Shown one piece after another: positions 1 to 9,370 of a DNA stretch of 64,000 bases; positions within the stretch are counted from its first letter, which is position 1; each line of letters opens with the position of its first letter. A program made the position numbers and the translations under genes. The stretch is taken from NCBI RefSeq assembly GCF_900141745.1, contig NZ_FSRM01000002.1, positions 1 to 64,000 of the forward strand. The letters are read 5' to 3'. A model generated the notes under the pieces. It ran no database searches. It saw only the letters and a program-made list of their open reading frames with translations, and was not told the DNA's origin. This DNA is from Paraburkholderia phenazinium (lineage in GTDB: Bacteria > Pseudomonadota > Gammaproteobacteria > Burkholderiales > Burkholderiaceae).

Positions 1-384
1 GACATCGTCGACCAGCCCGCGGTGATCGTGGGCGACCCGTATCGCCTCACGCAATTGCTGAAGAACCTGCTGGAAAACGCCCTGCGCTATACCGATCCTG
101 GCGGCAAGGTATGCGTCAGCGTTTCGATGCACGGGCAGCAATTGCATATCGATGTTCAGGACTCTTACCCAGGCGTACCCGAGCCTCTATTGCCTCACCT
201 GTTCGAGCGCATGTTCCGCGTGGACATCTCACGCAGCAGACAAAGCGGTGGCGCGGGTCTGGGACTCGCATTGTGCCGCCATATCGCCGAGGCGCACGAA
301 GGCACCATCGAGGCTGCACGCTCGCCAATCGGCGGTCTCTGGATCAAACTGCGCTTTCCGCTTCAGCCCTCTCACCATGACTGA
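1..384 (+). CDS. baeS: Sensor histidine kinase, C-terminal ATPase part (BaeS-like), 5' end outside window
   Basis: This is the catalytic end of a two-component sensor kinase, which would autophosphorylate and pass phosphate to the regulator encoded next. The open frame runs in from the window edge. Visible motifs are the N box (NLLENALRYT), a G1-like DSYPGVPE, an F box (LFERMFRVD) and the G2 box (GAGLGLALC). The G1 motif has Tyr where many kinases have Gly, but E. coli BaeS, as I recall it, also departs here. The stop overlaps the start of the next gene by 8 bp, so the pair is translationally coupled. The BaeS assignment rests mainly on the very BaeR-like partner. The membrane and sensor domains are not in the window. 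Confidence 0.85.
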   Translation, partial: DIVDQPAVIVGDPYRLTQLLKNLLENALRYTDPGGKVCVSVSMHGQQLHIDVQDSYPGVPEPLLPHLFERMFRVDISRSRQSGGAGLGLALCRHIAEAHEGTIEAARSPIGGLWIKLRFPLQPSHHD

Positions 385-1135
385 TACGCCCACTACCATT
401 CCAATCCTGATCGTCGAGGACGAGCCGAAGCTTGCCGCGCTGCTTTCAGATTATCTGCAAGCGGAGGGTTACAGTACGACGATCATCGCCGACGGCCTGC
501 AAGTGATTCCATTCGTGCGTGCGCAACCGCAGGCACTGGTTCTTCTCGACCTGATGCTGCCCGGACGCGGCGGACTCGAAATATGCCGCGAATTACGCAG
601 CTTCTCGGCGGTGCCGGTGATCATCCTGACCGCGCGGGTGGATGAAATCGATCGTCTGCTCGGTCTCGAGCTCGGCGCGGACGACTACGTCTGCAAGCCG
701 TTCAGTCCACGCGAAGTGGTCGCGCGCGTGAAGGCTATTTTGCGGCGCGCAGGCAAACTGGCGACGACGACGGCAACGACGACGCAGCCCGAAGCTGTAC
801 CGAAGCCGCCGTTGCTGGTGGATGTCGACCGGCACGTCGCGCTGCTCGACGACAAGGATCTGCAGCTCACGCCGATCGAGCTTCGGCTGCTGGCGTTGCT
901 GCAGTCCACGCCCGGCCGGATCTACCGGCGCGATCATCTGCTGCGGCAGCTCTACGACGATCACCGCGTCGTCACCGACCGCACCGTCGATACACACGTC
1001 AAGAACCTGCGCCGCAAGCTGCAGGCCGTCCGTCCGGGGCAAGACATGATCCGCTCGATCTATGGGGTGGGCTATCGGCTCGACCCGGATCTCGAGACTG
1101 ACTCCAGCGAAGGGCCATCTACCGGTTTGCAGTAA
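377..1135 (+). CDS. baeR: OmpR-family response regulator, BaeR-like
   Basis: DNA-binding response regulator of 252 residues, the partner of the kinase just upstream. The receiver domain (about residues 8-125) has the acidic pair in LIVEDEPK, the phosphoacceptor aspartate in LLDLMLPG and the conserved lysine in YVCKPFSPRE. The C-terminal winged helix (about 145-240) has LTPIELRLL and VTDRTVDTHVKNLRRK. Its sequence follows E. coli BaeR closely, for example DRLLGLELGADDY and YDDHRVVTDRT. I chose the ATG at 377, which overlaps the kinase stop. BaeR in enterobacteria responds to envelope stress and controls efflux pumps; here the targets are unknown, although a porin gene lies convergently downstream. 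Confidence 0.93.
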   Translation: MTDTPTTIPILIVEDEPKLAALLSDYLQAEGYSTTIIADGLQVIPFVRAQPQALVLLDLMLPGRGGLEICRELRSFSAVPVIILTARVDEIDRLLGLELGADDYVCKPFSPREVVARVKAILRRAGKLATTTATTTQPEAVPKPPLLVDVDRHVALLDDKDLQLTPIELRLLALLQSTPGRIYRRDHLLRQLYDDHRVVTDRTVDTHVKNLRRKLQAVRPGQDMIRSIYGVGYRLDPDLETDSSEGPSTGLQ

Positions 1136-1150
1136 CGCGCCGCTGCAAAC

Positions 1151-1178
1151 AAAAGACCCGGCATTTGCCGGGTCTTTT
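1151..1178. terminator. Bidirectional intrinsic terminator between baeR and porin
   Basis: A perfect 12-bp inverted repeat (AAAAGACCCGGC, loop ATTT, GCCGGGTCTTTT) lies between the two convergent stop codons. It has T-runs on both strands, so it should end transcription from both sides. Confidence 0.92.
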
Positions 1179-1207
1179 GCATCACGCGGGGCGAGACGAA
1201 GCAGACC

Positions 1208-2350
1208 TTAGAACCGGTGACGAATACCGATCGTGGCCGCCACCTGGCTGTCCGTCGACGACGTGCTCAGGCCGTTGATATCGGCCGTGATACCCGAATC
1301 GCCGGTGTCGCTGACATGCTGATACACCCCCATCAGGTAGACATCCGTGCGTTTGGACAGCGCATACGCCGTCTGCAGGCTGAACTGGTTGTACTTCGGG
1401 CTCACGCCGTCGAGATGCGCATCGGTGAACGTGTACGCAGCCGAGAGCGACCATGCCGGCGTGATGTTGTAACGGCCGTTCACCTCATAGTTCGTGAAGC
1501 TTGCGCCGCCGCCCGTCAACGTCAGGCCGGACGACGTGCCCGAAGCCGACGCGCCGATGCTGCTCGCGTTGTAGAGATGGGTCTGCGTGAACACAAAACC
1601 GACCTTCGCCGGACCGAAGGCATAGTTCAGGCCTGCACCGTAAGTGCGTTGCGTGCCGGCCGTGAAAGTCGCATCGCTGGTCACCGCGCCGCTCGAGTTG
1701 TACGACGTGCCCGCCTTGTTCAACTCCAGGTAGCCTGCTGCCACATTCAACGGACCGTAGTTGTACGAAGCGCCTGCGCTGTAGGCGCGGTTCGTGGCGA
1801 AGCCCCCCGCGTCATTCGAGAAGCCATACAGGGTGCCGAACTTGAAACCGCCATAGTTCACGCTCGAGTACTTGATCGAGTTGTTGATGCGGAACGAGTT
1901 GTCGAGGTTGTCGTTGTCGAACGGGTGGGCAGCCTGGGTGCCTCCCGATCCTGTACCGGTGAGGGCCAACGGAGCCAGGTAGTCCACGACTGAGTCATAT
2001 TGACGACCCAGTGTGACCGCGCCGTACTGATCGCTCGACAGGCCCACAAAAGCCTGGCGGCCGAACTCGAGACCGTTCTGGCCGAGCTTGCCGGTCGCCA
2101 CGCTGAAGCCGTTTTCCAACGTGAAGATTGCCTTCAGGCCGCCACCCAGGTCTTCCGAACCGCGCAGGCCCCAGCGGCTGCCGTTCACTGCGCCGCTGGT
2201 TTCCTGGACGTTATGTGCGCCACCCTGATTGCTCGTGTAGGTGATACCGGCGTCGATCAGGCCGTAGAGCGTGACCGTGCTCTGCGCGTGAGCTGCGCCC
2301 GCACCGCCTAGAACCGCCAGCGAGAGGCCAGACAGGACGAGTTTCTTCAT
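1208..2350 (-). CDS. Gram-negative porin (Burkholderia OmpC/Porin_4 type)
   Basis: Outer-membrane trimeric beta-barrel porin for passive diffusion of small hydrophilic solutes; 380 residues, a usual length for the family. An N-terminal signal peptide ends at AHA-Q (about residue 22). It is followed by the typical first strand STVTLYGLIDAG, the GSRWGLRGSEDLGGGL region, and a C-terminal strand ending in Phe (IGIRHRF), which is the outer-membrane insertion signal. The start is supported by a GGAGAA ribosome site 4 bp upstream. It is transcribed alone and convergent with baeR. The substrate cannot be judged from sequence. Confidence 0.95.
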   Translation of the reverse strand: MKKLVLSGLSLAVLGGAGAAHAQSTVTLYGLIDAGITYTSNQGGAHNVQETSGAVNGSRWGLRGSEDLGGGLKAIFTLENGFSVATGKLGQNGLEFGRQAFVGLSSDQYGAVTLGRQYDSVVDYLAPLALTGTGSGGTQAAHPFDNDNLDNSFRINNSIKYSSVNYGGFKFGTLYGFSNDAGGFATNRAYSAGASYNYGPLNVAAGYLELNKAGTSYNSSGAVTSDATFTAGTQRTYGAGLNYAFGPAKVGFVFTQTHLYNASSIGASASGTSSGLTLTGGGASFTNYEVNGRYNITPAWSLSAAYTFTDAHLDGVSPKYNQFSLQTAYALSKRTDVYLMGVYQHVSDTGDSGITADINGLSTSSTDSQVAATIGIRHRF

Positions 2351-2796
2351 TGCTTCTCCGTTAACCTTGAATCGGTTGTTATTGAGTGGCGGAGATTATC
2401 GCAATCCTGTCAATTCTGTATTTCGTAATTCCTTACGCTTCACTTTTTCTGCCGTTTATTCGTTTTTCCTGTAACGCTACAACTAGAAAATACAAAAGCG
2501 GCGCGTCGATACGAACGGAGCATGCCGCTCTCGCGAACATGCTCCGAACCCATACTGAATGGACCTTCATGAGAAATCCGGAGGTGCGTTGGCAGCATCA
2601 ATCCCGGGCAATGCCAAGCCGCGCAACTTCAGATAATATTTCCTCAACTTTCTTTTAATCAGCCACATCGAATGGCAATTTCAATAGCGACAATTTTAAT
2701 TCTCCAAAGTTCCGAAAAATTAGATACGCAATTTATTACCAGTTTCGCTTAATCCGGCTTACCCAGCATTACGTCGATGACTCAAGCAGATGCCGG
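2351..2796. other. AT-rich intergenic region, no gene seen
   Basis: Upstream of the porin and downstream of the chemoreceptor. It is clearly richer in A and T than its surroundings (especially 2390-2510 and 2640-2760), as expected for a strong porin promoter region. I could not fix a convincing -35/-10 pair. The one plus-strand open frame here has no ribosome site and an implausible composition. Confidence 0.6.
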
Positions 2797-4353
2797 TCAG
2801 GCACCCGCGACCTTGAACACCGAAACGGCCTCCATCAGCCTGGCTGCCTGCTCCTCCAGCGACTGGGATGCGGCCGCGGCCTGCTCGACCAGCGCCGAGT
2901 TCTGCTGGGTCGTCTGGTCCATTTCCGTCACAGCGAGATTCACCTGCTCGATACCTTTGCTTTGCTCGCTTGCAGCGAACGAGATTTCGGCGATGATCTT
3001 CGTGACCTTCTGCACCGAGCTAACCACATCGTTCATCGTCGAGCCCGCGCGTTCGGCGAGCGCCGAGCCCTGCGCGATCTGCCCGACCGAGTCGTTGATC
3101 AGCTGCTTGATCTCGCGCGCGGCAGAGGCACTGCGTTGCGCGAGATTGCGGACCTCGCTTGCGACGACCGCAAAGCCACGCCCATGCGCGCCTGCACGCG
3201 CGGCTTCGACCGCTGCGTTCAACGCGAGGATATTGGTCTGAAATGCGATGCCGTCGATCACACCAATGATCTCGGAGATTTTGCGCGAATGCACGGAAAT
3301 CCCCTGCATGGTCTCGACGACGTTGCCGACCACCTGGCCACCAAGCACCGCCGTGTCCGATGCGCTCAACGCAAGGGTATTGGCCTCATTCGCGTTGTCC
3401 GCATTCTGTTTCACCGTCGACGTGAGCTGCTCCATGCTGGACGCGGTGCGTTCGAGCGACGCCGCCTGTTGCTCCGTACGATGGGACAGGTCGCTATTGC
3501 CCGAGGCGATCTCCTGCGCGCCGACGTTGATCGATTCCGTGCTGCTGCGCACAGTCGCCACCGTCGTCACCAGAGCGTGCTGCATTTTCTTGAGGCCGGC
3601 GAACACCGCGCCCATTTCATTCTGACGTTCGATCGTGATCTCGCCGCGCAGATCGCCAGAGGCGATGCGCTCAAAATGCGCGATGACATGTACCAGCGGT
3701 CGCACGACGGCGCCGATCAGGATGTGTCGTGCAAGAAAGCCCAGCAGCAACGCAACGACCGCGACGCCACCGAGCACACCGACCATCGACTTGAAACGTG
3801 TCTGCGCTTCGGTATAGCGGGCCCTTTCGCGCTCGGTAAGCGCGTTTTCGAGGCTGGACATTGCGCTTTGATAGGCGTCTGACAAGGCTTTGGTTTCCTT
3901 GCCTTGCAGCGTCTTGAAGGCGCTAAAGTCCATCTGTTCGAGGGCATCGAAAGCGGGCAGCAACGCCTGTTTGACAAACGCACTGCGCTTGCCCTGCAAC
4001 TGCGTCGCCAGATCCCGTACCGCCGGATCCATTGGCTGGTGCGCGAAATAGTCGGCAAATTGCCGGTCGGACTCCTTGATATCCTGACGGGCATTCACGA
4101 GCAACTGCGGTTCAGGATCTCCGACTCCGTACAGCGCGTGATAGCTGTCAAGCGACACGCGCACCCGTTGCAGCAATTCGCTGCTGGTCTTCAGATCGAC
4201 CAGTATCCGGGTATCCTCCTCGACCATCTTGCTCATGCCTTCATTGCTGAGCTCGAGCATGCCGACGCTGATACCGATCACGCTCAGCAGGATCACGACA
4301 AAGGCCGTGATGACGAACGTGATGCTCCCGCGGATACTGGTGTCCTTGAACAT
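2797..4353 (-). CDS. Methyl-accepting chemotaxis protein, Tar-like periplasmic sensor
   Basis: Inner-membrane chemoreceptor of 518 residues that signals to CheA/CheW. It has a first membrane helix at about residues 11-33 and a periplasmic four-helix-bundle-type sensor (about 35-190). A second membrane helix ([15 protein letters not shown]) leads into a HAMP segment. The cytoplasmic hairpin has the conserved tip [20 protein letters not shown]. There is no C-terminal NWETF-like tether for methylation enzymes; it ends in FKVAGA. It lies 78 bp behind araH on the same strand, so it may be co-transcribed with the arabinose transporter and sense arabinose through AraF; that link is inference. The start ATG is followed by typical short cytoplasmic residues. 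Confidence 0.93.
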   Translation of the reverse strand: MFKDTSIRGSITFVITAFVVILLSVIGISVGMLELSNEGMSKMVEEDTRILVDLKTSSELLQRVRVSLDSYHALYGVGDPEPQLLVNARQDIKESDRQFADYFAHQPMDPAVRDLATQLQGKRSAFVKQALLPAFDALEQMDFSAFKTLQGKETKALSDAYQSAMSSLENALTERERARYTEAQTRFKSMVGVLGGVAVVALLLGFLARHILIGAVVRPLVHVIAHFERIASGDLRGEITIERQNEMGAVFAGLKKMQHALVTTVATVRSSTESINVGAQEIASGNSDLSHRTEQQAASLERTASSMEQLTSTVKQNADNANEANTLALSASDTAVLGGQVVGNVVETMQGISVHSRKISEIIGVIDGIAFQTNILALNAAVEAARAGAHGRGFAVVASEVRNLAQRSASAAREIKQLINDSVGQIAQGSALAERAGSTMNDVVSSVQKVTKIIAEISFAASEQSKGIEQVNLAVTEMDQTTQQNSALVEQAAAASQSLEEQAARLMEAVSVFKVAGA

Positions 4354-4431
4354 CGTGCCCTTCCCCGTATTTTTTGATGTCCCCGCCGGCGTGTAATTGA
4401 TTTTTGCCGTACGGGGTGGCCCAAAATCCGC

Positions 4432-5457
4432 TTAGCCCACTCGTTTGCTACGCCGGTACCGGTCGAACAGCACGGCGAGCAACAGGATGCCGCCGCGAAT
4501 CAGGTATTGATAGAACGTTGGCACGTTCAGCAGGCTCATTGCGTCCTGCACCGACCCCATGATCAGCACGCCCACGAGCACGCCGGAGATTGTTGCAACG
4601 CCGCCCGTCAAGGAGACGCCGCCGAGCACGCACGCCGAGATCACACCGAGTTCCAGGCCGACCGAAGTCTTGGGGTCACCGAGGCTCATCCGCGATGCGA
4701 GCATCACGCCGGCAAAACCGGTGACGAGGCCCTGCAGTACAAACACCACGATCTTGATGCGCGTAACAGGCAGGCCCGCCAGCAACGCGGCTTCGCTATT
4801 ACCGCCCACAGCCAGCACATTCTTGCCGAACACCGTCTTTTTGAGCAGGAATCCGAACAGGACGAAGCCGACGATGTTGCTCCAGATCGGAAACGAAATA
4901 CCGAGGAACGAACCGCCGCCCAGATCGAAGAAGCTTTCTTCGGAAATCATCACCGCGTCGCCGTTCGACGTGATGTACGCGAGACCGCGCACCACTTCCA
5001 TCATGGCAAGGGTCACGATCAGCGAGTTGATCTTGTAGCGTGCGACGAGCACGCCATTCACGAGGCCGACGGCGCCTCCCGCCAGCACGCCGCCGGCAAT
5101 GCCGAACATCACGCTATGCGTCGCGGTGATCAGCGTCGAAGCCACGACGCCCGAGAACGCAACGATCGATGCCACCGACAGGTCAACTTCACCGAGCGCC
5201 AGCACGAACATCATCGTGACCGAGATCGAACCGATCAGCGTAACCGAGAGCAAAAGCCCCTGAATATTGCGTGCGCTGATGAAATCCGGCACGGTCAGCG
5301 ACAACGCGCCAAACAGTATGATGAAGACCATCACAATGCCTGACTTGTTGATGAAGTCCCATGCCTGCATGGCGCGCGGACGCGTGGCGACGCCGGACGC
5401 CGGATTCGTGGCTGCGGTGTTGGTAGGTTCTTGTGTTTGCATTGTGTCTGTTTCCAT
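4432..5457 (-). CDS. araH: L-arabinose ABC transporter permease AraH
   Basis: Membrane channel subunit of a class II sugar ABC importer, 341 residues with about eight to ten hydrophobic segments. It follows E. coli AraH through its length, for example GEVDLSVASIVAFSGV, INSLIVTLAMMEVVRGLAYI, VGGNSEAALLAGLPV and ISACVLGGVSLTGG. It is the last transporter gene of the operon, 15 bp behind the ATPase gene. Two in-frame ATGs lie five codons apart (5457 and 5442); neither has a strong ribosome site, so the exact start is uncertain. RbsC or XylH are related alternatives, but the AraF and AraG neighbours support arabinose. Confidence 0.92.
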   Translation of the reverse strand: METDTMQTQEPTNTAATNPASGVATRPRAMQAWDFINKSGIVMVFIILFGALSLTVPDFISARNIQGLLLSVTLIGSISVTMMFVLALGEVDLSVASIVAFSGVVASTLITATHSVMFGIAGGVLAGGAVGLVNGVLVARYKINSLIVTLAMMEVVRGLAYITSNGDAVMISEESFFDLGGGSFLGISFPIWSNIVGFVLFGFLLKKTVFGKNVLAVGGNSEAALLAGLPVTRIKIVVFVLQGLVTGFAGVMLASRMSLGDPKTSVGLELGVISACVLGGVSLTGGVATISGVLVGVLIMGSVQDAMSLLNVPTFYQYLIRGGILLLAVLFDRYRRSKRVG

Positions 5458-5472
5458 TCGGTCAGTCTGGCC

Positions 5473-7053
5473 TTAGCGCGGCAGGGCGAGCTTGATCAGC
5501 GCGTCTGGGCTCGCCTGGGCCTTCGGCAAATCGCCGACGATGCGGCCTTCCTTCATCACCAGCACCCGGTCCGCGATGCCAATGACTTCTGCGAGGTCGC
5601 TCGATACGACGATCACCGTGCGACCCGCTTCGGCCAGCCCATAGAGCAGGCCGTAAATTTCGCTGCGCGCGCCGACGTCGATGCCGCGGGTCGGTTCGTC
5701 CATCAGGAACACGTCGATCTCTTCGGCAAGCCAGCGCGACAGGATCACCTTCTGCTGATTGCCGCCCGAAAGCGTGCCAATAGGCGTCTCGCCATTGCGC
5801 GTCTTGATTGCCAGCTTCGCGATGAATTCCTTCGCGGTCTGCGCTTCCTTGCGGCTGTTGAGCACGTTGAAGCGGCTAAAGTGGCGGCGGCAACTGATGT
5901 TCAGATTGTCAGAGACCGACGCGATCGAGACGATGCCTTCCTGCTTGCGATCTTCTGGACACAGCGCCACGCCGGCTCGCACCGCATCGCGCGGCGTCGT
6001 AAAGCGCACCGGCTTGCCTCTCAGCACAATCTCACCGGCAGCCGGTTTCACCGCGCCGTAGATCAGCTTCATCAATTCGGACCGGCCCGCGCCCACAAGG
6101 CCAAAGAAGCCGACGATCTCACCCTTGCGCGCGGAAAACGAGGCGGGCTCCTTGAGCCCCTTTCCCATCAGCCCCTTCACTTCCAGTTGCACATCGCCCG
6201 TGGGACGCGCGCGGTAACCATACACATCCGCAATCGAGCGCCCCACCATGCAACTGATCAGGCGGTCCCGATCAAGCCCCGCACCTGCTTCGAAGGTGTC
6301 GATATGGTGTCCATCGCGAAACACCGTGACGCGATCGCACAGCTCATAGACTTCCTCCATGCGGTGCGTGACGTAGATAATCGCGCGACCTTCGGCCCTG
6401 AGCGCGCGGATGATGCGGAACAGCTGCGTCGTCTCGCGCGACGAGAGCGAACTGGTCGGCTCATCGAAGGCGATCACGCGGGCATCGCGCATCAGCGCCT
6501 TGCCGATCTCGATCATCTGACGCTGACCGATAGACAGATATTTGACCTGCTGTGCCGGATCGATCTTTTCGCCGAGGCGTTCGAGTTCGCGCATGGCGCG
6601 GGCCAGCAGCGCCTTCTCGTCAAGCACACCGAAGCGGTTGGGGAGCGCGCCGAGCATCAGGTTCTCCGCCACCGTCAGCTCCGGCACCAGATGCAGTTCC
6701 TGATAGATGATCGCGACGCCCGCCTCGATGGCGGCCTTGGTAGTGGTGAACTGTTGCACCACGCCGTTCAGCGCGAGCGTGCCCGCGGCCGGCTGGTTCA
6801 CGCCCGAGAGCACTTTCAGCAGCGTGGATTTGCCCGCGCCGTTTTCGCCCATCAAGCCATGGACTTCGCCGCGACGCACGTCGAGCGAAACCTGATCGAG
6901 CGCCAGTACGCCCGGAAACTGCACGGTGATGCCGGCAAGCTGGAGATACGCCTCGGTATCTGCGGAACTCCCGCCAGGAGCCGCGCTGGACACAGCAGCA
7001 GACGCCGCACCGCTGGAACTCAGATGCGCCGCGTCGGGTTGGGAAACCGTCAT
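5473..7053 (-). CDS. araG: L-arabinose ABC transporter ATP-binding protein AraG
   Basis: Energy-coupling ATPase with two fused nucleotide-binding domains; 526 residues, close to the roughly 500 of AraG/RbsA. The first domain has Walker [10 protein letters not shown] and the signature [15 protein letters not shown]. The second has a degenerate Walker A ([10 protein letters not shown]) and the signature LSGGNQQKV, as in this family. A TTG-ATG pair begins the frame; I chose the ATG at 7053, preceded by AAGAGG. An N-terminal extension of about 35 Ala/Ser-rich residues precedes the first domain. It is co-transcribed with araF and araH. Confidence 0.93.
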   Translation of the reverse strand: MTVSQPDAAHLSSSGAASAAVSSAAPGGSSADTEAYLQLAGITVQFPGVLALDQVSLDVRRGEVHGLMGENGAGKSTLLKVLSGVNQPAAGTLALNGVVQQFTTTKAAIEAGVAIIYQELHLVPELTVAENLMLGALPNRFGVLDEKALLARAMRELERLGEKIDPAQQVKYLSIGQRQMIEIGKALMRDARVIAFDEPTSSLSSRETTQLFRIIRALRAEGRAIIYVTHRMEEVYELCDRVTVFRDGHHIDTFEAGAGLDRDRLISCMVGRSIADVYGYRARPTGDVQLEVKGLMGKGLKEPASFSARKGEIVGFFGLVGAGRSELMKLIYGAVKPAAGEIVLRGKPVRFTTPRDAVRAGVALCPEDRKQEGIVSIASVSDNLNISCRRHFSRFNVLNSRKEAQTAKEFIAKLAIKTRNGETPIGTLSGGNQQKVILSRWLAEEIDVFLMDEPTRGIDVGARSEIYGLLYGLAEAGRTVIVVSSDLAEVIGIADRVLVMKEGRIVGDLPKAQASPDALIKLALPR

Positions 7054-7080
7054 CAAATGCCTCTTGCTGGTGAATACGAC

Positions 7081-7123
7081 GCGCGGGCGGACACCTTGAA
7101 CACCTCAGGTGTGCCGCCCGCGC
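7081..7123 (-). promoter_or_regulatory. Long intercistronic hairpin between araF and araG
   Basis: GCGCGGGCGG at 7081-7090 pairs perfectly with CCGCCCGCGC at 7114-7123, and inner arms ACACCT/AGGTGT extend the stem. There is no T-run, so it is not an ordinary terminator. In sugar importer operons, stable hairpins behind the binding-protein gene commonly protect its mRNA and reduce downstream expression; that role is inferred here. Confidence 0.7.
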
Positions 7124-7188
7124 CGCGAGTGTTGCCCGTCATGCGGGCAGGCTCACGTGCACGCTCTTTCGAGCGCTCATTCGAACGC

Positions 7189-8193
7189 TTAAATACCGAG
7201 TTCCTTGCGCACGCTTTCCCAGTTGCTGCGCACCATCAACTCACCGGTCGTCTGCGTATCGGCGGGCGGCTGCTTGCCCGTCTTGATCCACTCGACGAGG
7301 TTCTCCGTGCTCTGCTTGCCGTGGTTCGTCGAGCTGACGGCGATCGTGCCGTAGAAGCCGGTCGGTTCCTTCTTCTGGAACTCGGCGAACGCTTCGCCAG
7401 CGCCGTTGATGCCGACGCCAATCACATCGGACGCGGGAATGTGCAACTGCTCGGTCGCGCGCACGCCGCCCAGCACCGTTTCTTCGTTGAGCGCGAAGAT
7501 CACCCACTTCTTGATGTTCGGATGCTGTGCAAGCACCGGCGAGACTGCGTTGAAGCCGCCTTCGTCATCCGTCGTCTTTTGCGGTGCATCGAAGATGTTT
7601 TCTTTCTTGAAGCCGTTGGCGAGCAGCGACTGCGTGGCGCCGTCGGTGCGTTGCTTGGCGGTCGGCAGTTCGTAGTCGGTGATGCGCAGCGCGCCGACTT
7701 CTTCCGGCTTCCAGCCGCGACGTTTCATTTCATCGGAGATTGCCTGGCCCACCTGATTACCGATCTTGATGGCCGACATGCCGAGGTGCGGCACATCGCC
7801 GAGCGGCTTGCCCGTCGAGTCCACCAGTTGATCGTCGACGGTGACGAACTTCATGTTGTAACGCTTGGCGCGTGCTTCGATTGCCGGTCCGAGACGCACG
7901 TCAGGCGCGCAGATCACAAAGCCCTTGGCGCCTTGCGCACCGAGGTTATCGATTGCAGCCAGCACCTTTTCGCCGTCCGGCGTGCCGATGTTCACTACCG
8001 AGAAGCCATCCTTCTGACCGACAGCGGTCGCGGCCTTCTGTTCATTGATGAACCACGCCTGTTCCGGCATCTTCACGAGGAAGCCGATCTTGAGGGGTTC
8101 ATCTGCGCGCACCGAAACCTGGGCCGCGAACGGTACCGCGAGGACAGCCGCGGCAACTGCGGACAGGGTCAATCGGCGAAGCTTCTGGTTCAT
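7189..8193 (-). CDS. araF: L-arabinose-binding periplasmic protein AraF
   Basis: High-affinity periplasmic receptor that delivers L-arabinose to AraGH; 334 residues. A signal peptide ends near VRA-DEPLKIG (about residue 30). The mature start IGFLVKMPEQAWFINEQ and later PDVRLGPAI, NEETVLGGVRATEQ and GTIAVSS segments match AraF. A ribosome site AGGAG precedes the ATG. It follows the L-arabinose 1-dehydrogenase gene by 70 bp and should be in the same transcript. A 43-nt hairpin lies between it and araG. Confidence 0.94.
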   Translation of the reverse strand: MNQKLRRLTLSAVAAAVLAVPFAAQVSVRADEPLKIGFLVKMPEQAWFINEQKAATAVGQKDGFSVVNIGTPDGEKVLAAIDNLGAQGAKGFVICAPDVRLGPAIEARAKRYNMKFVTVDDQLVDSTGKPLGDVPHLGMSAIKIGNQVGQAISDEMKRRGWKPEEVGALRITDYELPTAKQRTDGATQSLLANGFKKENIFDAPQKTTDDEGGFNAVSPVLAQHPNIKKWVIFALNEETVLGGVRATEQLHIPASDVIGVGINGAGEAFAEFQKKEPTGFYGTIAVSSTNHGKQSTENLVEWIKTGKQPPADTQTTGELMVRSNWESVRKELGI

Positions 8194-8263
8194 CTGGGTC
8201 TCCTGGAATACAACTTGGGTTTGACTACGTGTGGTCTAAGACTTGTGACTCGGCAGACGGCGT

Positions 8264-9202
<939 letters not shown>

Positions 9203-9270
9203 TCAATGATTTTTACGCTGCTTCCGGCCACACCTCGCCAGCGAGGTTGCGGCGTCCGTCACAATTTTTA

Positions 9271-9351
9271 ATAGTCACACTATATTGCGGGTGTTTTGGC
9301 ACAAATATTCGTGAATACCCTAGTGAACACTCTAAATAGTCTTACTATAAT
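9271..9351. promoter_or_regulatory. Divergent arabinose control region with paired operators
   Basis: Two perfect palindromes of the form ATAGT-N3-ACTAT occur at 9271-9283 (N3 = CAC) and 9336-9348 (N3 = CTT), 65 bp apart. A perfect plus-strand -10 TATAAT at 9346-9351 overlaps the second. A minus-strand -10 TATAGT at 9279-9284 overlaps the first. A third palindrome, AGTGAACACT, lies at 9322-9331 near the plus-strand -35. The GT-N3-AC core is typical of FadR-subfamily GntR operators. Repression of both promoters by one regulator is inferred; no GntR gene is in the window. Confidence 0.8.
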
Positions 9352-9370
9352 GTGGGATCAGGAGGGCATC

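Noticed and set aside
2386-2658. 90-codon plus-strand frame upstream of the porin
   Set aside because: Lies in AT-rich promoter DNA, has no Shine-Dalgarno sequence and no resemblance to a protein family.
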